DNA of 64,000 nucleotides, taken from Modicisalibacter ilicicola DSM 19980. GTDB taxonomy: Bacteria; Pseudomonadota; Gammaproteobacteria; Pseudomonadales; Halomonadaceae. The notes beneath the pieces were generated by a model. It saw only the letters and a list, made by a program, of their open reading frames with translations, searched no databases and was not told the DNA's origin. This document shows, piece after piece, positions 1 to 9,053 of this stretch. The translations under genes and the position numbers were made by a program. Where the stretch lies: positions 85,162-149,161 of the forward strand of contig NZ_FQUJ01000011.1 in the NCBI RefSeq assembly GCF_900128925.1, in the 5' to 3' direction. How positions within the stretch are numbered: the stretch's first letter is position 1; every line of letters begins with the position of its first letter.

Positions 1-2
1 AG

Positions 3-563
3 CGCATTACCTTGACACGCCTGCTCGAGCAGCTCGACGAGTCGGGCACCGGCGAGATGCTTCGTTTGCAGGATATCGTCGACAACTTCGATTCCCGAGG
101 GTTCGGACCACTGCTGGTGTTGCCGGCATTGATCGTGTTGCTGCCCACCGGGGCCATACCGACCATACCGACCCTGTGTGGCCTGTTCATCGCCACCCTG
201 GCGGGACAGCTGGCCCTGGGCAAGACGTCGCCCTGGCTACCGCGACGCCTCGGCCGGCGTGGCATCAGCCATGACAGGTTCCATCGTGCCGTGACACGCC
301 TCAAGCCCTGGACCGAGCGTTTCGACAAGTTGCTCAAGCCGCGACTGCAGGCATTTGCCAACCCTCTCTCTCGTCGGTTGATCGCCGCCCTGGCGGTGAT
401 GCTGGCACTGTCCATGATTCCGCTGGAACTGCTGCCTTTCGCGGCAGCCTTGCCCGCCCTGGCCATCGCGCTCATGGGGCTTGGGCTAGCCGCCGAGGAC
501 GGCCTGGTCATGCTGATCGGCCTGGCCGTGGTGATCGGTGGCGGGGTGTTCCTGCTGTGGTGA
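3..563 (+). CDS. ExoD-family membrane protein (5' end probably cut by the window)
   Basis: The frame is open to the left edge. A TTG at position 12 gives 183 residues, but the true start may lie a few codons upstream outside the window. The protein has a polar N-terminus, then hydrophobic stretches near residues 33-70 and 122-182 separated by a basic loop, which is the layout of the ExoD family. ExoD was named for an exopolysaccharide phenotype in Sinorhizobium; its biochemical role is unknown, so only membrane location is inferred here. The next gene starts about 50 bases downstream on the same strand. Confidence 0.7.
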   Translation, partial: RITLTRLLEQLDESGTGEMLRLQDIVDNFDSRGFGPLLVLPALIVLLPTGAIPTIPTLCGLFIATLAGQLALGKTSPWLPRRLGRRGISHDRFHRAVTRLKPWTERFDKLLKPRLQAFANPLSRRLIAALAVMLALSMIPLELLPFAAALPALAIALMGLGLAAEDGLVMLIGLAVVIGGGVFLLW

Positions 564-615
564 CCGGCGTCGTGATCCTCGATCCGTTGACACCGCTCTG
601 CCGATGGGGGCTGGC

Positions 616-1257
616 ATGCTGATCGACGCGCAGTTCTGGCCCTTCGTGATGGCCATCACCCTGCTGAGCATGACACCGGGGGTCGATACCTTGCTGGTGA
701 TTCGCAACACGCTGCGGGGGGGAGTCCGCGACGGCGTGCTCACCAGCCTGGCCATCTGCTGCGGATTGTTCGTGCACGCCAGCGTTTCCGCGCTGGGCAT
801 TTCGTTGATCCTGCTGCAATCCGCCTGGGCCTTCGGCATGCTCAAGCTGGCGGGGGCGGCCTACCTGGTATGGCTGGGGGCGCAGAGCCTGCTCAGCGCC
901 CGGCGCGGGACACCGCTGCCGGTGGCCGGAATCGCCACGGCGCGACGCCAGGTTCCCGTCTGGCTGCCGTTGCGAGAGGGGTTCCTGTCGAACGTGCTCA
1001 ACCCCAAGACGGTGGTGTTCTACATGGCCTTTCTACCGCAGTTCATCGCGCCGGATGATCCGGCGCTGCTCAAGTCCCTGTGGCTTGCCGGGGTGCACTT
1101 CGTGATTGCCAATGCCTGGCAGATCGGCATCGTGCTGATGGTGGGCCGCGCCGGCCATTGGCTGGCCAAGGGCTGGGTGTCGCGCGGCCTCGAAGGCATC
1201 ACCGGCACGGTGCTGATCGGCTTCGGCATCAAGCTCGCCCTGCAGCAGCGGCCTTAA
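616..1257 (+). CDS. LysE/RhtB-family amino-acid exporter
   Basis: A 213-residue inner-membrane protein with about six hydrophobic helices. The N-terminal signature TPGVDTLLVIRNTLRGG and the later segment LNPKTVVFYMAFLPQF are typical of the LysE/RhtB (threonine, homoserine, lysine) efflux superfamily. The ATG at 616 is chosen because a G-rich stretch (606-610) lies just upstream and because it gives the usual family length; an in-frame ATG at 604 is the alternative. The substrate cannot be read from sequence. The stop overlaps the convergent transglycosylase gene by four bases. Confidence 0.85.
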   Translation: MLIDAQFWPFVMAITLLSMTPGVDTLLVIRNTLRGGVRDGVLTSLAICCGLFVHASVSALGISLILLQSAWAFGMLKLAGAAYLVWLGAQSLLSARRGTPLPVAGIATARRQVPVWLPLREGFLSNVLNPKTVVFYMAFLPQFIAPDDPALLKSLWLAGVHFVIANAWQIGIVLMVGRAGHWLAKGWVSRGLEGITGTVLIGFGIKLALQQRP

Positions 1258-3200
1258 TTGCGGGCCAATAGCGAGGCATCGTAGTCGACCTGACATTCGT
1301 CGGGAGTCAGCATGGCGATGCCACGGGTATCCCCGCCCTGGGCCAGGCTCTGGAAGATGACCTGGTAGGCCAGCACCGCCTGCACGTAGTCACGGGTCTC
1401 GCGGAACGGAATGCTCTCGACGAACAGGTCGAACTCCTCGGGAGCTTCGCGCAGCCAGCGATCGACACGCCCGGGCCCCGCATTGTAGGCGGCAGTGGCC
1501 GCCAGGCGATTGCCGTTGTAGCGCTTGAGCATGTCGCGAATGTAGGTGCTGCCCAGGCGGATATTGGTCTCGGGATCGAACAGCTCGTCCAGGCTGGGCC
1601 TGCCGATGCCCAGCTGGCGACTGACCTGGGCGGCGGTGCCGGGCATCAGTTGCATCAGACCGCGAGCGCCGACCGGGGAAACCGCTTCGTTGTTGAAGGC
1701 GCTCTCGCGCCGGGCGATCCCCATCAGCAGGAAAGGATCGACGTCGACCGTCTCGCCCCAGCGCAGGAAGCTGTCGCGGTAGGCGCCGGGAAAACGCCAG
1801 TCCAGGGCGTCCCATTGCTCGGCGGCGATGGTGGTCTGCACCAGGGTGGCATAACGGCCATGGCTCAGGGCGTAATCCGCCAGTGCCCTGGCCTCCTCCT
1901 CGCTGGCCCGGGAGACTGCGCCGTACCACTCGCTGCGTGCCAGGCCGGGTTCGTCGATGCGCTGCAACGCCTCGGCGCGCTTCACGGCAGGCCAGTTGGC
2001 GACCTGGCGACGAAAGGCGTCGTTGAAGGTGGCGCGCTCGAGATTGAGTGCATAGGGCTGGCCCAGCCGGTCGGCGGCGGCAAAGCCGAAGAAGTTGCGC
2101 TGCTCGGCGGCGGCGGCATAGGCCTTGTTCGCCGTCTCGGGATCGCCTAGCTTGGCCAGGGCGCGGCCCAGCCAGTATTGCCAGCGGGCCTCCTGGCGCG
2201 TCTCGTCGGGCATCGCATGAACCCAGTGGATGACGCCCTTCCAGTCACGTTCTGCCAGGGCGCGTCGCACCCGCAGTTCCAAAAGATCGCCATCGGCGAG
2301 GCGCGGCAATGCCTCGTCGACCCAGCCCTCGTTGTTGTTGACCTCGCGGGCCATGGAGTAATAGGCCAGGTCGTGTTCGATCCGGTGGCGCTGCGTTTCG
2401 TCGATCGGCAGGTGCGGGCCGACCTTGCGCCAGGCTTCCAGTGCCGCTTCGGTATCGGCTCGGGTGAAGTTGTGCATCGCCGCCGTGAACAAGTCGCCAC
2501 CGCTGGCCCCATTGGGGCCGACAGACACGGGCACCCGGGTGATGGCGGCATAGTCCTTCCTCAAGCGCTCGAAGGTCGCTTGTGCATCGCTCCAGCTTCC
2601 CGGGAGCTGGCGTGCCAGATAGCGCACCAGCCCCTCCTCGCCGTTCTGCCAGGCCAGCATCTGGCGTTGCCAGATGGCCTGGCCGTCGATGACGCCGCGC
2701 TCGCGAAGAGCGTCGAACAGGTCGTCGCAGGCAGCGGGTTGGGAGCGCCCGGTCAGCCAGAGGTCGAGACCGCCCTCGGCCGCCGCCTGGGGTTCGCGAT
2801 CGAGCAGGGCGGTGTAGTAGTGGCATCGGCGAACGCTGCCGCGGGGTTCACCGTCGCTGACGGCAAGCAGCGCCTCGTGACGGCCGATGTCGCCGTAGCT
2901 CACCTGGGCGACACCGCGTAGCCAGCCGCTCAGCGGCGAGTCGGCGTAGCGTTGCAGGTAGTCGTTGACGACCGCCGGGTCGAGATGAGGCAGTCGATCG
3001 CGCAGTCGGTGGTATTCGACATAGCCGGCCAGCACGTGGTCCTCGATGGCGGCTTGGTCGATCTTGTGCCATTCCCGGTTTCGTGCGGCTTCCAGGGCCT
3101 GGCGCATGCGGTGATCGGCGTTGTCGTCGGCGACGACCGGCAGGCTCAGCAACAGGGCGGTCATCAGTGCCAGTCCGCGCTTCAGTGTTTTGATTTTCAT
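1254..3200 (-). CDS. slt: Soluble lytic murein transglycosylase (Slt70 type)
   Basis: A 648-residue periplasmic enzyme predicted to cleave the MurNAc-GlcNAc bond of peptidoglycan with formation of 1,6-anhydro-MurNAc. It starts with a signal peptide (MKIKTLKRGLALMTALLLSL, then VVA). A long alpha-helical superhelix region follows to about residue 470, and a C-terminal SLT domain ends the protein. The catalytic glutamate is Glu499 in ARRESAF, followed by GARGLMQLMPGTA and the AYNAGPGRV segment of the goose-lysozyme-like fold. Length matches E. coli Slt70 (about 645). It stands alone, convergent with the exporter gene. Confidence 0.95.
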   Translation of the reverse strand: MKIKTLKRGLALMTALLLSLPVVADDNADHRMRQALEAARNREWHKIDQAAIEDHVLAGYVEYHRLRDRLPHLDPAVVNDYLQRYADSPLSGWLRGVAQVSYGDIGRHEALLAVSDGEPRGSVRRCHYYTALLDREPQAAAEGGLDLWLTGRSQPAACDDLFDALRERGVIDGQAIWQRQMLAWQNGEEGLVRYLARQLPGSWSDAQATFERLRKDYAAITRVPVSVGPNGASGGDLFTAAMHNFTRADTEAALEAWRKVGPHLPIDETQRHRIEHDLAYYSMAREVNNNEGWVDEALPRLADGDLLELRVRRALAERDWKGVIHWVHAMPDETRQEARWQYWLGRALAKLGDPETANKAYAAAAEQRNFFGFAAADRLGQPYALNLERATFNDAFRRQVANWPAVKRAEALQRIDEPGLARSEWYGAVSRASEEEARALADYALSHGRYATLVQTTIAAEQWDALDWRFPGAYRDSFLRWGETVDVDPFLLMGIARRESAFNNEAVSPVGARGLMQLMPGTAAQVSRQLGIGRPSLDELFDPETNIRLGSTYIRDMLKRYNGNRLAATAAYNAGPGRVDRWLREAPEEFDLFVESIPFRETRDYVQAVLAYQVIFQSLAQGGDTRGIAMLTPDECQVDYDASLLARN

Positions 3201-3327
3201 CGCTGGTCGTTCCTCATGCTTGCCCCAAGTATGCAGTGTGCTCCATTTTTAGTGGTAGTGCCCGCTCGCATGGTGGTCGTCAGGCGATGGCGATTTCGAT
3301 TCTACGCGCCCGAAACGGAGAAAAGGA

Positions 3328-3672
3328 ATGTCCCTGTTGAAGCATTGGAATATTTTTTCGCGTCTCAAGAATCGTGCGGGGGCGTTGTCTCGAATGGGGC
3401 GAGCGCTGCGCCTGTTCGTGCCCATGTGCGCCGATGTGGTGAGCGGCCGCTATCGCCCGGTGCCCTGGTCGGCGTTTGGCTGGATGACGCTGGCCTTCGT
3501 CTATCTGGTATCGCCCCTGGATCTGATTCCCGAGGCGCTGTTGCTGATCGGTGTCGTGGATGACGTGGTCATCGTCGGCTGGCTGCTGACCAAGGTCGAT
3601 CGCGCCCTCGACGGCTATCGCCGCTGGAAGGGCATCGACATCACCCAGGAACCCCCCTCTCGCGAGTCCTGA
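3328..3672 (+). CDS. DUF1232 (YkvA-family) small membrane protein
   Basis: A 114-residue protein with the DUF1232 core WMTLAFVYLVSPLDLIPEAL followed by a second hydrophobic segment containing DDVVIVGWLL. The SPxDLIPE motif is diagnostic for the family, whose function is not known. A strong ribosome site (GGAGAAAAGGA) sits directly before the ATG. The gene is monocistronic in appearance, between the divergent slt gene and htpG, which has its own promoter. Confidence 0.85.
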   Translation: MSLLKHWNIFSRLKNRAGALSRMGRALRLFVPMCADVVSGRYRPVPWSAFGWMTLAFVYLVSPLDLIPEALLLIGVVDDVVIVGWLLTKVDRALDGYRRWKGIDITQEPPSRES

Positions 3673-3712
3673 GGCGCAAGCCGTGCCGGTCATGCACTGC
3701 TGGAAAGCGATG

Positions 3713-3740
3713 CTTGAAAAGTGCCGGATGGGCCCCATAT
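3713..3740 (+). promoter_or_regulatory. Sigma-32 (heat-shock) promoter of htpG
   Basis: CTTGAAA (3713-3719), a 13-base spacer and CCCCATAT (3733-3740) match the RpoH consensus almost perfectly. It lies 45 bases before the htpG start, as expected for a heat-shock gene. Confidence 0.85.
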
Positions 3741-3785
3741 CGGTGACGAAAACGTCCAACCAACACCATGAGGGGCCTTTGCCAC

Positions 3786-5684
3786 ATGACTACCGCCACC
3801 CATGAAGAGACGCTTGGTTTCCAGACCGAAGTCAAGCAGTTGCTGCACCTGATGATCCACTCCCTGTATTCCAACAGGGAGATATTCCTGCGCGAGATGA
3901 TCTCCAACGCCGCCGATGCCTGCGACAAGCTTCGCTACGAGGCGCTGGACAACGATGCGCTCTACGGGGACGACAGCGACCTGCGCATCGAGATCGAGCA
4001 CGACACCGACGCAGGCACGGTCACCGTGCGCGACAACGGCATCGGCATGAGCCGTGACGAGGTGATCAGGAATCTCGGCACCATCGCCAAGAGCGGCACC
4101 GCCGAATTCCTCAAGCAGCTTTCCGGCGAGCAGCAGAAGGATGCCAAGCTGATAGGCCAGTTCGGGGTGGGGTTCTATTCCGGCTTCATCGTCGCCGACG
4201 AGGTCACGGTGCGCACCCGGCGTGCCGATGCCGATGAGGGCGTGGAATGGCGCTCCAGGGGCGAAGGCGAGTTCACCATCGCCGATGTCGACAAGCCCGG
4301 ACGCGGCACCGAGATCGTCCTGCACCTGAAGCAGGATGCCAAGGAGTTCGCCGACGATTTCCGTCTGAAGAATCTGGTGCGCAAGTACTCGGACCATATC
4401 GAGGTGCCGGTGCGCATGCCCCGGGTCGAGACCGACAAGGACGACGAGGGCAAGCCGATCGAGGGCACCGAGAAGACCGTCTGGGAAACGGTCAACGAGG
4501 CCACCGCGCTGTGGGTGCGTCCCAAGTCGGAGATCAGCGACGACGAGTACAAGGCGTTCTACAAGCACGTCGCCCACGATTTCAGCGATCCGCTGACCTG
4601 GAGCCACAACAAGGTCGAGGGCAAGCTCGAATACACCAGCCTGCTCTATGTCCCGGGGCGCGCACCGTTCGACCTCTACGAGCGTGACGGTGCCCGGGGC
4701 GTGCGTCTCTATGTGCAGCGCGTGTTCATCCTGGAGGACGCCGAGCAGTTCCTGCCGCTCTACCTGCGCTTCGTCAAGGGCGTGGTCGACTCCAAGGATC
4801 TGTCGCTCAACGTCTCCCGGGAACTGCTGCAGCAGGACCCGCAGGTCGACAAGATGAAGTCGGCGCTGACCAAGCGTGCCCTGGACATGCTCAAGAAGCT
4901 GGCCAAGGACAAGGAGACGTACCAGAGCTTCTGGAACAGCTTCGGCAGCGTGCTCAAGGAGGGCCCGGCGGAGGATTACGCCAATCGCGAACGGATCAGC
5001 GAACTGCTGCGCTTTTCCACCACCCACACCGAAAGCGCCACCCAGGACCAGTCCCTGGCGGATTACGTGGGGCGCATGAAGGAGGGCCAGCAGAAGATCT
5101 ACTATATCGTTGCCGATGGCTTCAATGCCGCCAAGCACAGCCCGCATCTGGAGATCTTCCGCAAGAAGGGCATCGAGGTGCTGCTGCTGCACGATCGCAT
5201 CGACGAGTGGCTGATGAGCCATCTCACCGAATACGACGGCAAGGCCTTCGCCGATGTCGCCAAGGGTGATCTGGATCTGGGCGATATCGAAGGCGAGGAG
5301 GAGAAGCAGGCCCAGGAAGAGACCGCCAAGGCCAAGGAGGAACTGGTCAAGCGGGTCAAGGAGGCGCTGGGCGACGAGGTTCAGGAGGTACGCGTGACCC
5401 ATCGCCTGACCGACTCGCCCGCCTGCGTGGTGCTCTCCGAGCACGAGATGGGCTTTCAGATGCGGCGCATCATGGAGGCCGCCGGCCAGCCGCTGCCCGA
5501 GGTCAAGCCGATCCTCGAGCTCAATCCCGAGCATGCGCTGGTCACGCGCCTGGAGGCTGCCGACGAGGGCAGTTTCGGCGACCTGGCCCATATCCTGCTC
5601 GATCAGGCGATCATCGCCGAAGGTGGCCATCTCGATGATCCGGCCGCCTACGTCAAGCGGCTCAACGCCCTGCTCACCGCCTGA
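3786..5684 (+). CDS. htpG: Molecular chaperone HtpG (bacterial Hsp90)
   Basis: A 632-residue cytosolic ATP-dependent chaperone (E. coli 624). The N-terminal GHKL ATPase carries the N-box [22 protein letters not shown] and the [13 protein letters not shown] lid segment. The middle domain contains VYVQRVFI and [11 protein letters not shown] with the conserved Arg, and a C-terminal dimerisation domain ends the protein. An in-frame ATG at 3768 would add six residues, but [16 protein letters not shown] at 3786 is the usual HtpG N-terminus and has AGGGG upstream. A sigma-32 promoter precedes it and a strong terminator follows. Confidence 0.98.
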   Translation: MTTATHEETLGFQTEVKQLLHLMIHSLYSNREIFLREMISNAADACDKLRYEALDNDALYGDDSDLRIEIEHDTDAGTVTVRDNGIGMSRDEVIRNLGTIAKSGTAEFLKQLSGEQQKDAKLIGQFGVGFYSGFIVADEVTVRTRRADADEGVEWRSRGEGEFTIADVDKPGRGTEIVLHLKQDAKEFADDFRLKNLVRKYSDHIEVPVRMPRVETDKDDEGKPIEGTEKTVWETVNEATALWVRPKSEISDDEYKAFYKHVAHDFSDPLTWSHNKVEGKLEYTSLLYVPGRAPFDLYERDGARGVRLYVQRVFILEDAEQFLPLYLRFVKGVVDSKDLSLNVSRELLQQDPQVDKMKSALTKRALDMLKKLAKDKETYQSFWNSFGSVLKEGPAEDYANRERISELLRFSTTHTESATQDQSLADYVGRMKEGQQKIYYIVADGFNAAKHSPHLEIFRKKGIEVLLLHDRIDEWLMSHLTEYDGKAFADVAKGDLDLGDIEGEEEKQAQEETAKAKEELVKRVKEALGDEVQEVRVTHRLTDSPACVVLSEHEMGFQMRRIMEAAGQPLPEVKPILELNPEHALVTRLEAADEGSFGDLAHILLDQAIIAEGGHLDDPAAYVKRLNALLTA

Positions 5685-5708
5685 AGACAAGAGGAGGCAA
5701 GCGTTCGA

Positions 5709-5741
5709 CTGGCCGGCCCTGGTGGGGTCGGCCAGTTTTTT
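5709..5741 (+). terminator. Rho-independent terminator of htpG
   Basis: Stem CTGGCCG (5709-5715) pairs with CGGCCAG (5729-5735), immediately followed by six T (5736-5741). Confidence 0.85.
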
Positions 5742-5810
5742 GGAGACAAATAATTCGCCGTTTGTGAACGAGATTGGGTAAGATTGCCTCTTTGTGTCCG
5801 GAGGCCCGCC

Positions 5811-6653
5811 ATGCATCGATGTCGTCCACTTCATCGGCGATCCAGAGCCGCGTCGATCCTGGCATTGACGGTGTGTCTCGGGATCGCCGCCTTTCCCATG
5901 GCGGCTCCTGCCGAACCGGCATCGGAAGCGTCCTCACAACCGCTGCAGGAGATCGCGCTCTACGAGCAGACCCAGCGGGTGATCGACGAGGTAGACCCGC
6001 TTTCCCGGCTTCCCGACCTGCGCAAGTACCCTGCGGGCCCCAAGCGCAAGCAGGCGTTCCTGGAGTTGCTGGTACCCATCGTCGAGATCGAGAATCGGCG
6101 CATCGCCGCCCAGCGCCAGTGGCTGCTGGCCCTGCAGTCTCGAAAGGGCGGGCTCTCTCGCCAGGAAGCCACACAACTGACGGCACTCTGCGAAGAGTAT
6201 GCCCTGGAGTGCAGTGGCCAGAAGGTTCCCGCCCAGTTGCTGGCCCGAGTCAACACGGTGCCGCTGCCGCTCGTGGTCGTGCAGGCCGTGGAAGAGTCGG
6301 GGTGGGGCACCTCGCGCTTCGCGCGTCAGGGCAACAACCTGTTCGGCCTGCGCTGCTTCGGCAGCGAGTGTGGCCTGGCCCAGCGCGGCAGCGGTCGCCG
6401 CTACCAGGTCTTCGATAGCGTCCGGGAGTCGGTACGGGTCTACCTGCGCAATCTCAACACCCACGATGCCTACCGGCAGTTACGCGAACAGCGCGCTCGT
6501 CAGGCTCGACAAGGCCGCAAGGTCACGGCGGAGAAGCTGATCGCGACCCTGGACAACTACGCGGTGCGCGACGACTACCAGGACGTGCTGCTTTCGCTGT
6601 TGCGCAGCAACGATGGGTTGATCGAGCAGCATCGTAGCGACGATACGGTATGA
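5811..6653 (+). CDS. Bax-like glucosaminidase-domain protein, exported
   Basis: A 280-residue protein with a basic N-terminus and a signal or anchor segment near residues 14-35. A C-terminal glucosaminidase-fold domain carries VVQAVEESGWGTSRFARQGNNLFG; Glu161 or Glu162 is the likely catalytic acid. This pattern is that of the E. coli Bax / FlgJ-like peptidoglycan hydrolase family. The start at 5811 has CGGAGG seven bases upstream; a TTG at 5784 is less likely. It probably acts on peptidoglycan in the periplasm. It appears monocistronic. Confidence 0.85.
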   Translation: MHRCRPLHRRSRAASILALTVCLGIAAFPMAAPAEPASEASSQPLQEIALYEQTQRVIDEVDPLSRLPDLRKYPAGPKRKQAFLELLVPIVEIENRRIAAQRQWLLALQSRKGGLSRQEATQLTALCEEYALECSGQKVPAQLLARVNTVPLPLVVVQAVEESGWGTSRFARQGNNLFGLRCFGSECGLAQRGSGRRYQVFDSVRESVRVYLRNLNTHDAYRQLREQRARQARQGRKVTAEKLIATLDNYAVRDDYQDVLLSLLRSNDGLIEQHRSDDTV

Positions 6654-6668
6654 CAGTCCGGCTTCAAT

Positions 6669-6700
6669 GACGCTCCTGCTTGCAGGGGCGTCGCTGTTTT
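6669..6700 (+). terminator. Probable terminator after the glucosaminidase gene
   Basis: GACGCTCCT (6669-6677) pairs with AGGGGCGTC (6684-6692), with one G-U pair and a six-base loop, followed shortly by TTTT. Confidence 0.65.
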
Positions 6701-6762
6701 ACCCGAGGGGGTTGCGGGGCTAGAGTGGAGGCATGCTCACTTCACCCTGTTTCAGGACCACC

Positions 6763-8250
6763 ATGACCCTGGATTCCCTGCATTTCGACAACGCCTGGTT
6801 GCGCCTGCCCGAGGCGTTCTATTCCCGCGTCGAGCCAACCGCCTGGCGCAACACCCGCGTACTGGATGTCAGCCCCCTGGGGGCCGCCCAGCTCGATCTG
6901 GACCCTGAAGCGATCGAGCCCGGACGTCTCGCGGCCTTGATGGCGGGTGCCGAGCTGCTGCCTGGCATGACGCCCATCGCCCAGAAGTATACCGGGCACC
7001 AGTTCGGCAGCTACAACCCGGCGCTGGGCGACGGTCGCGGCCTGTTGCTGGGCGAGGCGATGACCTCCCGGGGGCCGATGGATCTCCACCTCAAGGGCGC
7101 CGGCCAGACTCCCTACTCCCGGTTCGGCGATGGCCGGGCCGTGCTGCGTTCGTCGATCCGCGAATATCTTGCCGGCGAGGCGCTGGCCGGGCTGGGCATA
7201 CCCACCACCACGGCACTTGCGGTGGCGGTCAACGACGAGCGGGTGATGCGCGAGCGCGTCGAGCCGGGGGCGACCCTGCTGCGGCTGGCCCCGAGTCACG
7301 CCCGTTTCGGACACGTCGAATGGCTCTATCAGCGCCGCAAGGTCGATGACATGCAGACCCTGCTCTGGCACCTGATCCATCGTCATCGGCCCGAGCTTGC
7401 CGACGCCGAGGCGCCCTTCGAGGCCTTTTTCGCCGATGTGGTGGAACGCACCGCCAGCCTGGTCGCCGCCTGGCAGGCCTACGGTTTCGTGCATGCCGTG
7501 ATGAACACCGACAACATGTCGCTGCTCGGCCTGACCCTGGATTACGGTCCCTATGCCTTCATGGAGCGCTACAAGCCGGACTGGACGCCCAACCATACGG
7601 ACGCCGGGGGACGCTACGCCTTCGACCAGCAGCCCGGGGTCGGGCTATGGAACCTCACCGTGCTGGCCCAATCCCTGACGCCAGTGATCGATGTCGAACG
7701 CTTGCGTGGCATGCTCGACGAGTACGAGCCTGCCCTGCAGCACAGTTATGCACAGCTCATGCGGGCGCGGCTGGGGCTCACGCTTCCCGTGGAGAGCGAC
7801 GACACCTCCCGGGGCGATGGGGCGCTGATCGCGGGTTGGCTCAAGCTCCTCGAGCAGCACGATGTGGATTTCCACTCTGCCTTTCGAGAGCTGGGCGCCT
7901 ACCGCGGAGGGGACGAGTCGCGCCGGTTCCTGGCCCATGCCCTGGAAATCGCGCCGGACAACGAGTCCCTCGTCGCCTGGCTGGCTGACTACGATCGGCG
8001 TCTGGAGCAGGAGTCGCGCAGTGGCGAGGCCCGTGAACTTGCCATGAACGCGGTCAATCCCTGCTACGTGCTGCGCACGCATCTGGCCCAGTGGGTCATC
8101 GATGCCGCCGAGGCCGGTGACAGCGGCCCGCTGCGCCAATGCCGCGAGCGCCTCGCGGCCCCCTTCACGCGTCGGCGCGACGACGACAGGCAGTGGTTTA
8201 CGCCTCCCGGGGTCGATGCGCCGCCGGTGTGCCTTTCCTGCTCGTCGTGA
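6763..8250 (+). CDS. selO: SelO/YdiU protein adenylyltransferase (AMPylase)
   Basis: A 495-residue member of the SelO pseudokinase family, known to transfer AMP from ATP to Ser, Thr or Tyr of target proteins. Visible signatures are YTGHQFGSYNPALGDGRG, HLKGAGQTPYSRFGDGRAVL and NTDNMSLLGLTLDYGPYAFM. The C-terminus ends in CLSCSS, the Cys-x-x-Cys counterpart of the Cys-x-x-Sec motif of vertebrate SelO. The ATG at 6763 is chosen because AGGA lies six bases upstream and MTLDSLHFDNAW is the usual N-terminus; an ATG at 6733 would add ten residues with a poorly spaced ribosome site. Confidence 0.95.
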   Translation: MTLDSLHFDNAWLRLPEAFYSRVEPTAWRNTRVLDVSPLGAAQLDLDPEAIEPGRLAALMAGAELLPGMTPIAQKYTGHQFGSYNPALGDGRGLLLGEAMTSRGPMDLHLKGAGQTPYSRFGDGRAVLRSSIREYLAGEALAGLGIPTTTALAVAVNDERVMRERVEPGATLLRLAPSHARFGHVEWLYQRRKVDDMQTLLWHLIHRHRPELADAEAPFEAFFADVVERTASLVAAWQAYGFVHAVMNTDNMSLLGLTLDYGPYAFMERYKPDWTPNHTDAGGRYAFDQQPGVGLWNLTVLAQSLTPVIDVERLRGMLDEYEPALQHSYAQLMRARLGLTLPVESDDTSRGDGALIAGWLKLLEQHDVDFHSAFRELGAYRGGDESRRFLAHALEIAPDNESLVAWLADYDRRLEQESRSGEARELAMNAVNPCYVLRTHLAQWVIDAAEAGDSGPLRQCRERLAAPFTRRRDDDRQWFTPPGVDAPPVCLSCSS

Positions 8251-8331
8251 CGGCCTGGCGAGAGCGGCACGCGTTCTCGCCACCGCCTATGCTATAACGG
8301 TTCTTCATTCCTCCCGCAGGAGTCTTCTTAC

Positions 8332-8925
8332 ATGGCAGCCGGTTCCGCACGTCTTAGACTGTGTGATGCCCGCGACGAGAGCGCCGCGCTCGTCATCATC
8401 GATGTACAACAGGCGATCGACGATCGCCGTTACTGGGGACGCCGCAACAACCCCGAGCTCGAGGAACGGCTTGCCGAGCTGCTGAGTTGCTGGCGGGCCG
8501 GCAATGGCCACGTCGTGCACGTCCGGCACCATTCCCGCGAGACGCGCTCCCCCTACCGTGCCGGCCAGCCCGGCGCGGAATTCAAGTCCTGCGTGGCGCC
8601 ACGGGACGGCGAGCGGGTCGTGACCAAGCATGTCAATAGCGCCTTCGTGGGCACCGAGCTGGAAGTCTGGTTGCGTCGCCACGGGGTGTCGCACCTGGTG
8701 ATTGCCGGCGTGGCCACGGCCCATTCGGTGAGCACCACGGTGCGCCATGCGGCCTGCCTGGACTTCAGCGTCTCGGTGCCAGAGGACGCCTGCGCCGGTT
8801 TCGAGGTGACCAGCCGCCATCAGGCGCACTGGAGCGCCGAGACGGTCCACGACCTGAGCCTGGCGCTGCTCGATGGAGAGTACGCTCACGTCACCACGAC
8901 CCACGAGGTGGTGCAGCATTTCTGA
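8332..8925 (+). CDS. Isochorismatase-fold hydrolase, catalytic Cys replaced by Ser
   Basis: A 197-residue cysteine-hydrolase-like protein. Asp24 (VIIDVQ) and Lys99 (VVTKHVNSAF) match two residues of the family triad. The third position, normally Cys in the GVxTxxCV motif, is Ser132 in GVATAHSVSTTVRHA. True isochorismatases such as EntB also lack the Cys, so the reaction cannot be assigned; nicotinamidase activity is unlikely. AGGAG lies nine bases before the ATG. The gene lies alone upstream of pntA, with a 128-base AT-rich gap between them. Confidence 0.8.
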   Translation: MAAGSARLRLCDARDESAALVIIDVQQAIDDRRYWGRRNNPELEERLAELLSCWRAGNGHVVHVRHHSRETRSPYRAGQPGAEFKSCVAPRDGERVVTKHVNSAFVGTELEVWLRRHGVSHLVIAGVATAHSVSTTVRHAACLDFSVSVPEDACAGFEVTSRHQAHWSAETVHDLSLALLDGEYAHVTTTHEVVQHF

Positions 8926-9053
8926 GTCCTGCTCAGGAGTGAACAAGATTCTCGCAATCGAGTGCATTGCGAAATGTAAATTGTGAAACGTTTTTTTTCG
9001 TGTAATGGTGCTTGGTCCGAGAAGCACATCCATCTGGGAACGGGAGGTTTGAT

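Noticed and set aside
3690..5834. A 714-codon open frame on the minus strand across htpG
   Set aside because: It is the antisense shadow of htpG, a common effect of high-GC codon bias; it has no ribosome site and repetitive Leu/Gly/His composition.
8926..9053. Possible promoter in the AT-rich gap before pntA
   Set aside because: Several partial -35-like hexamers exist, but none has a correctly spaced -10, so no site is called.
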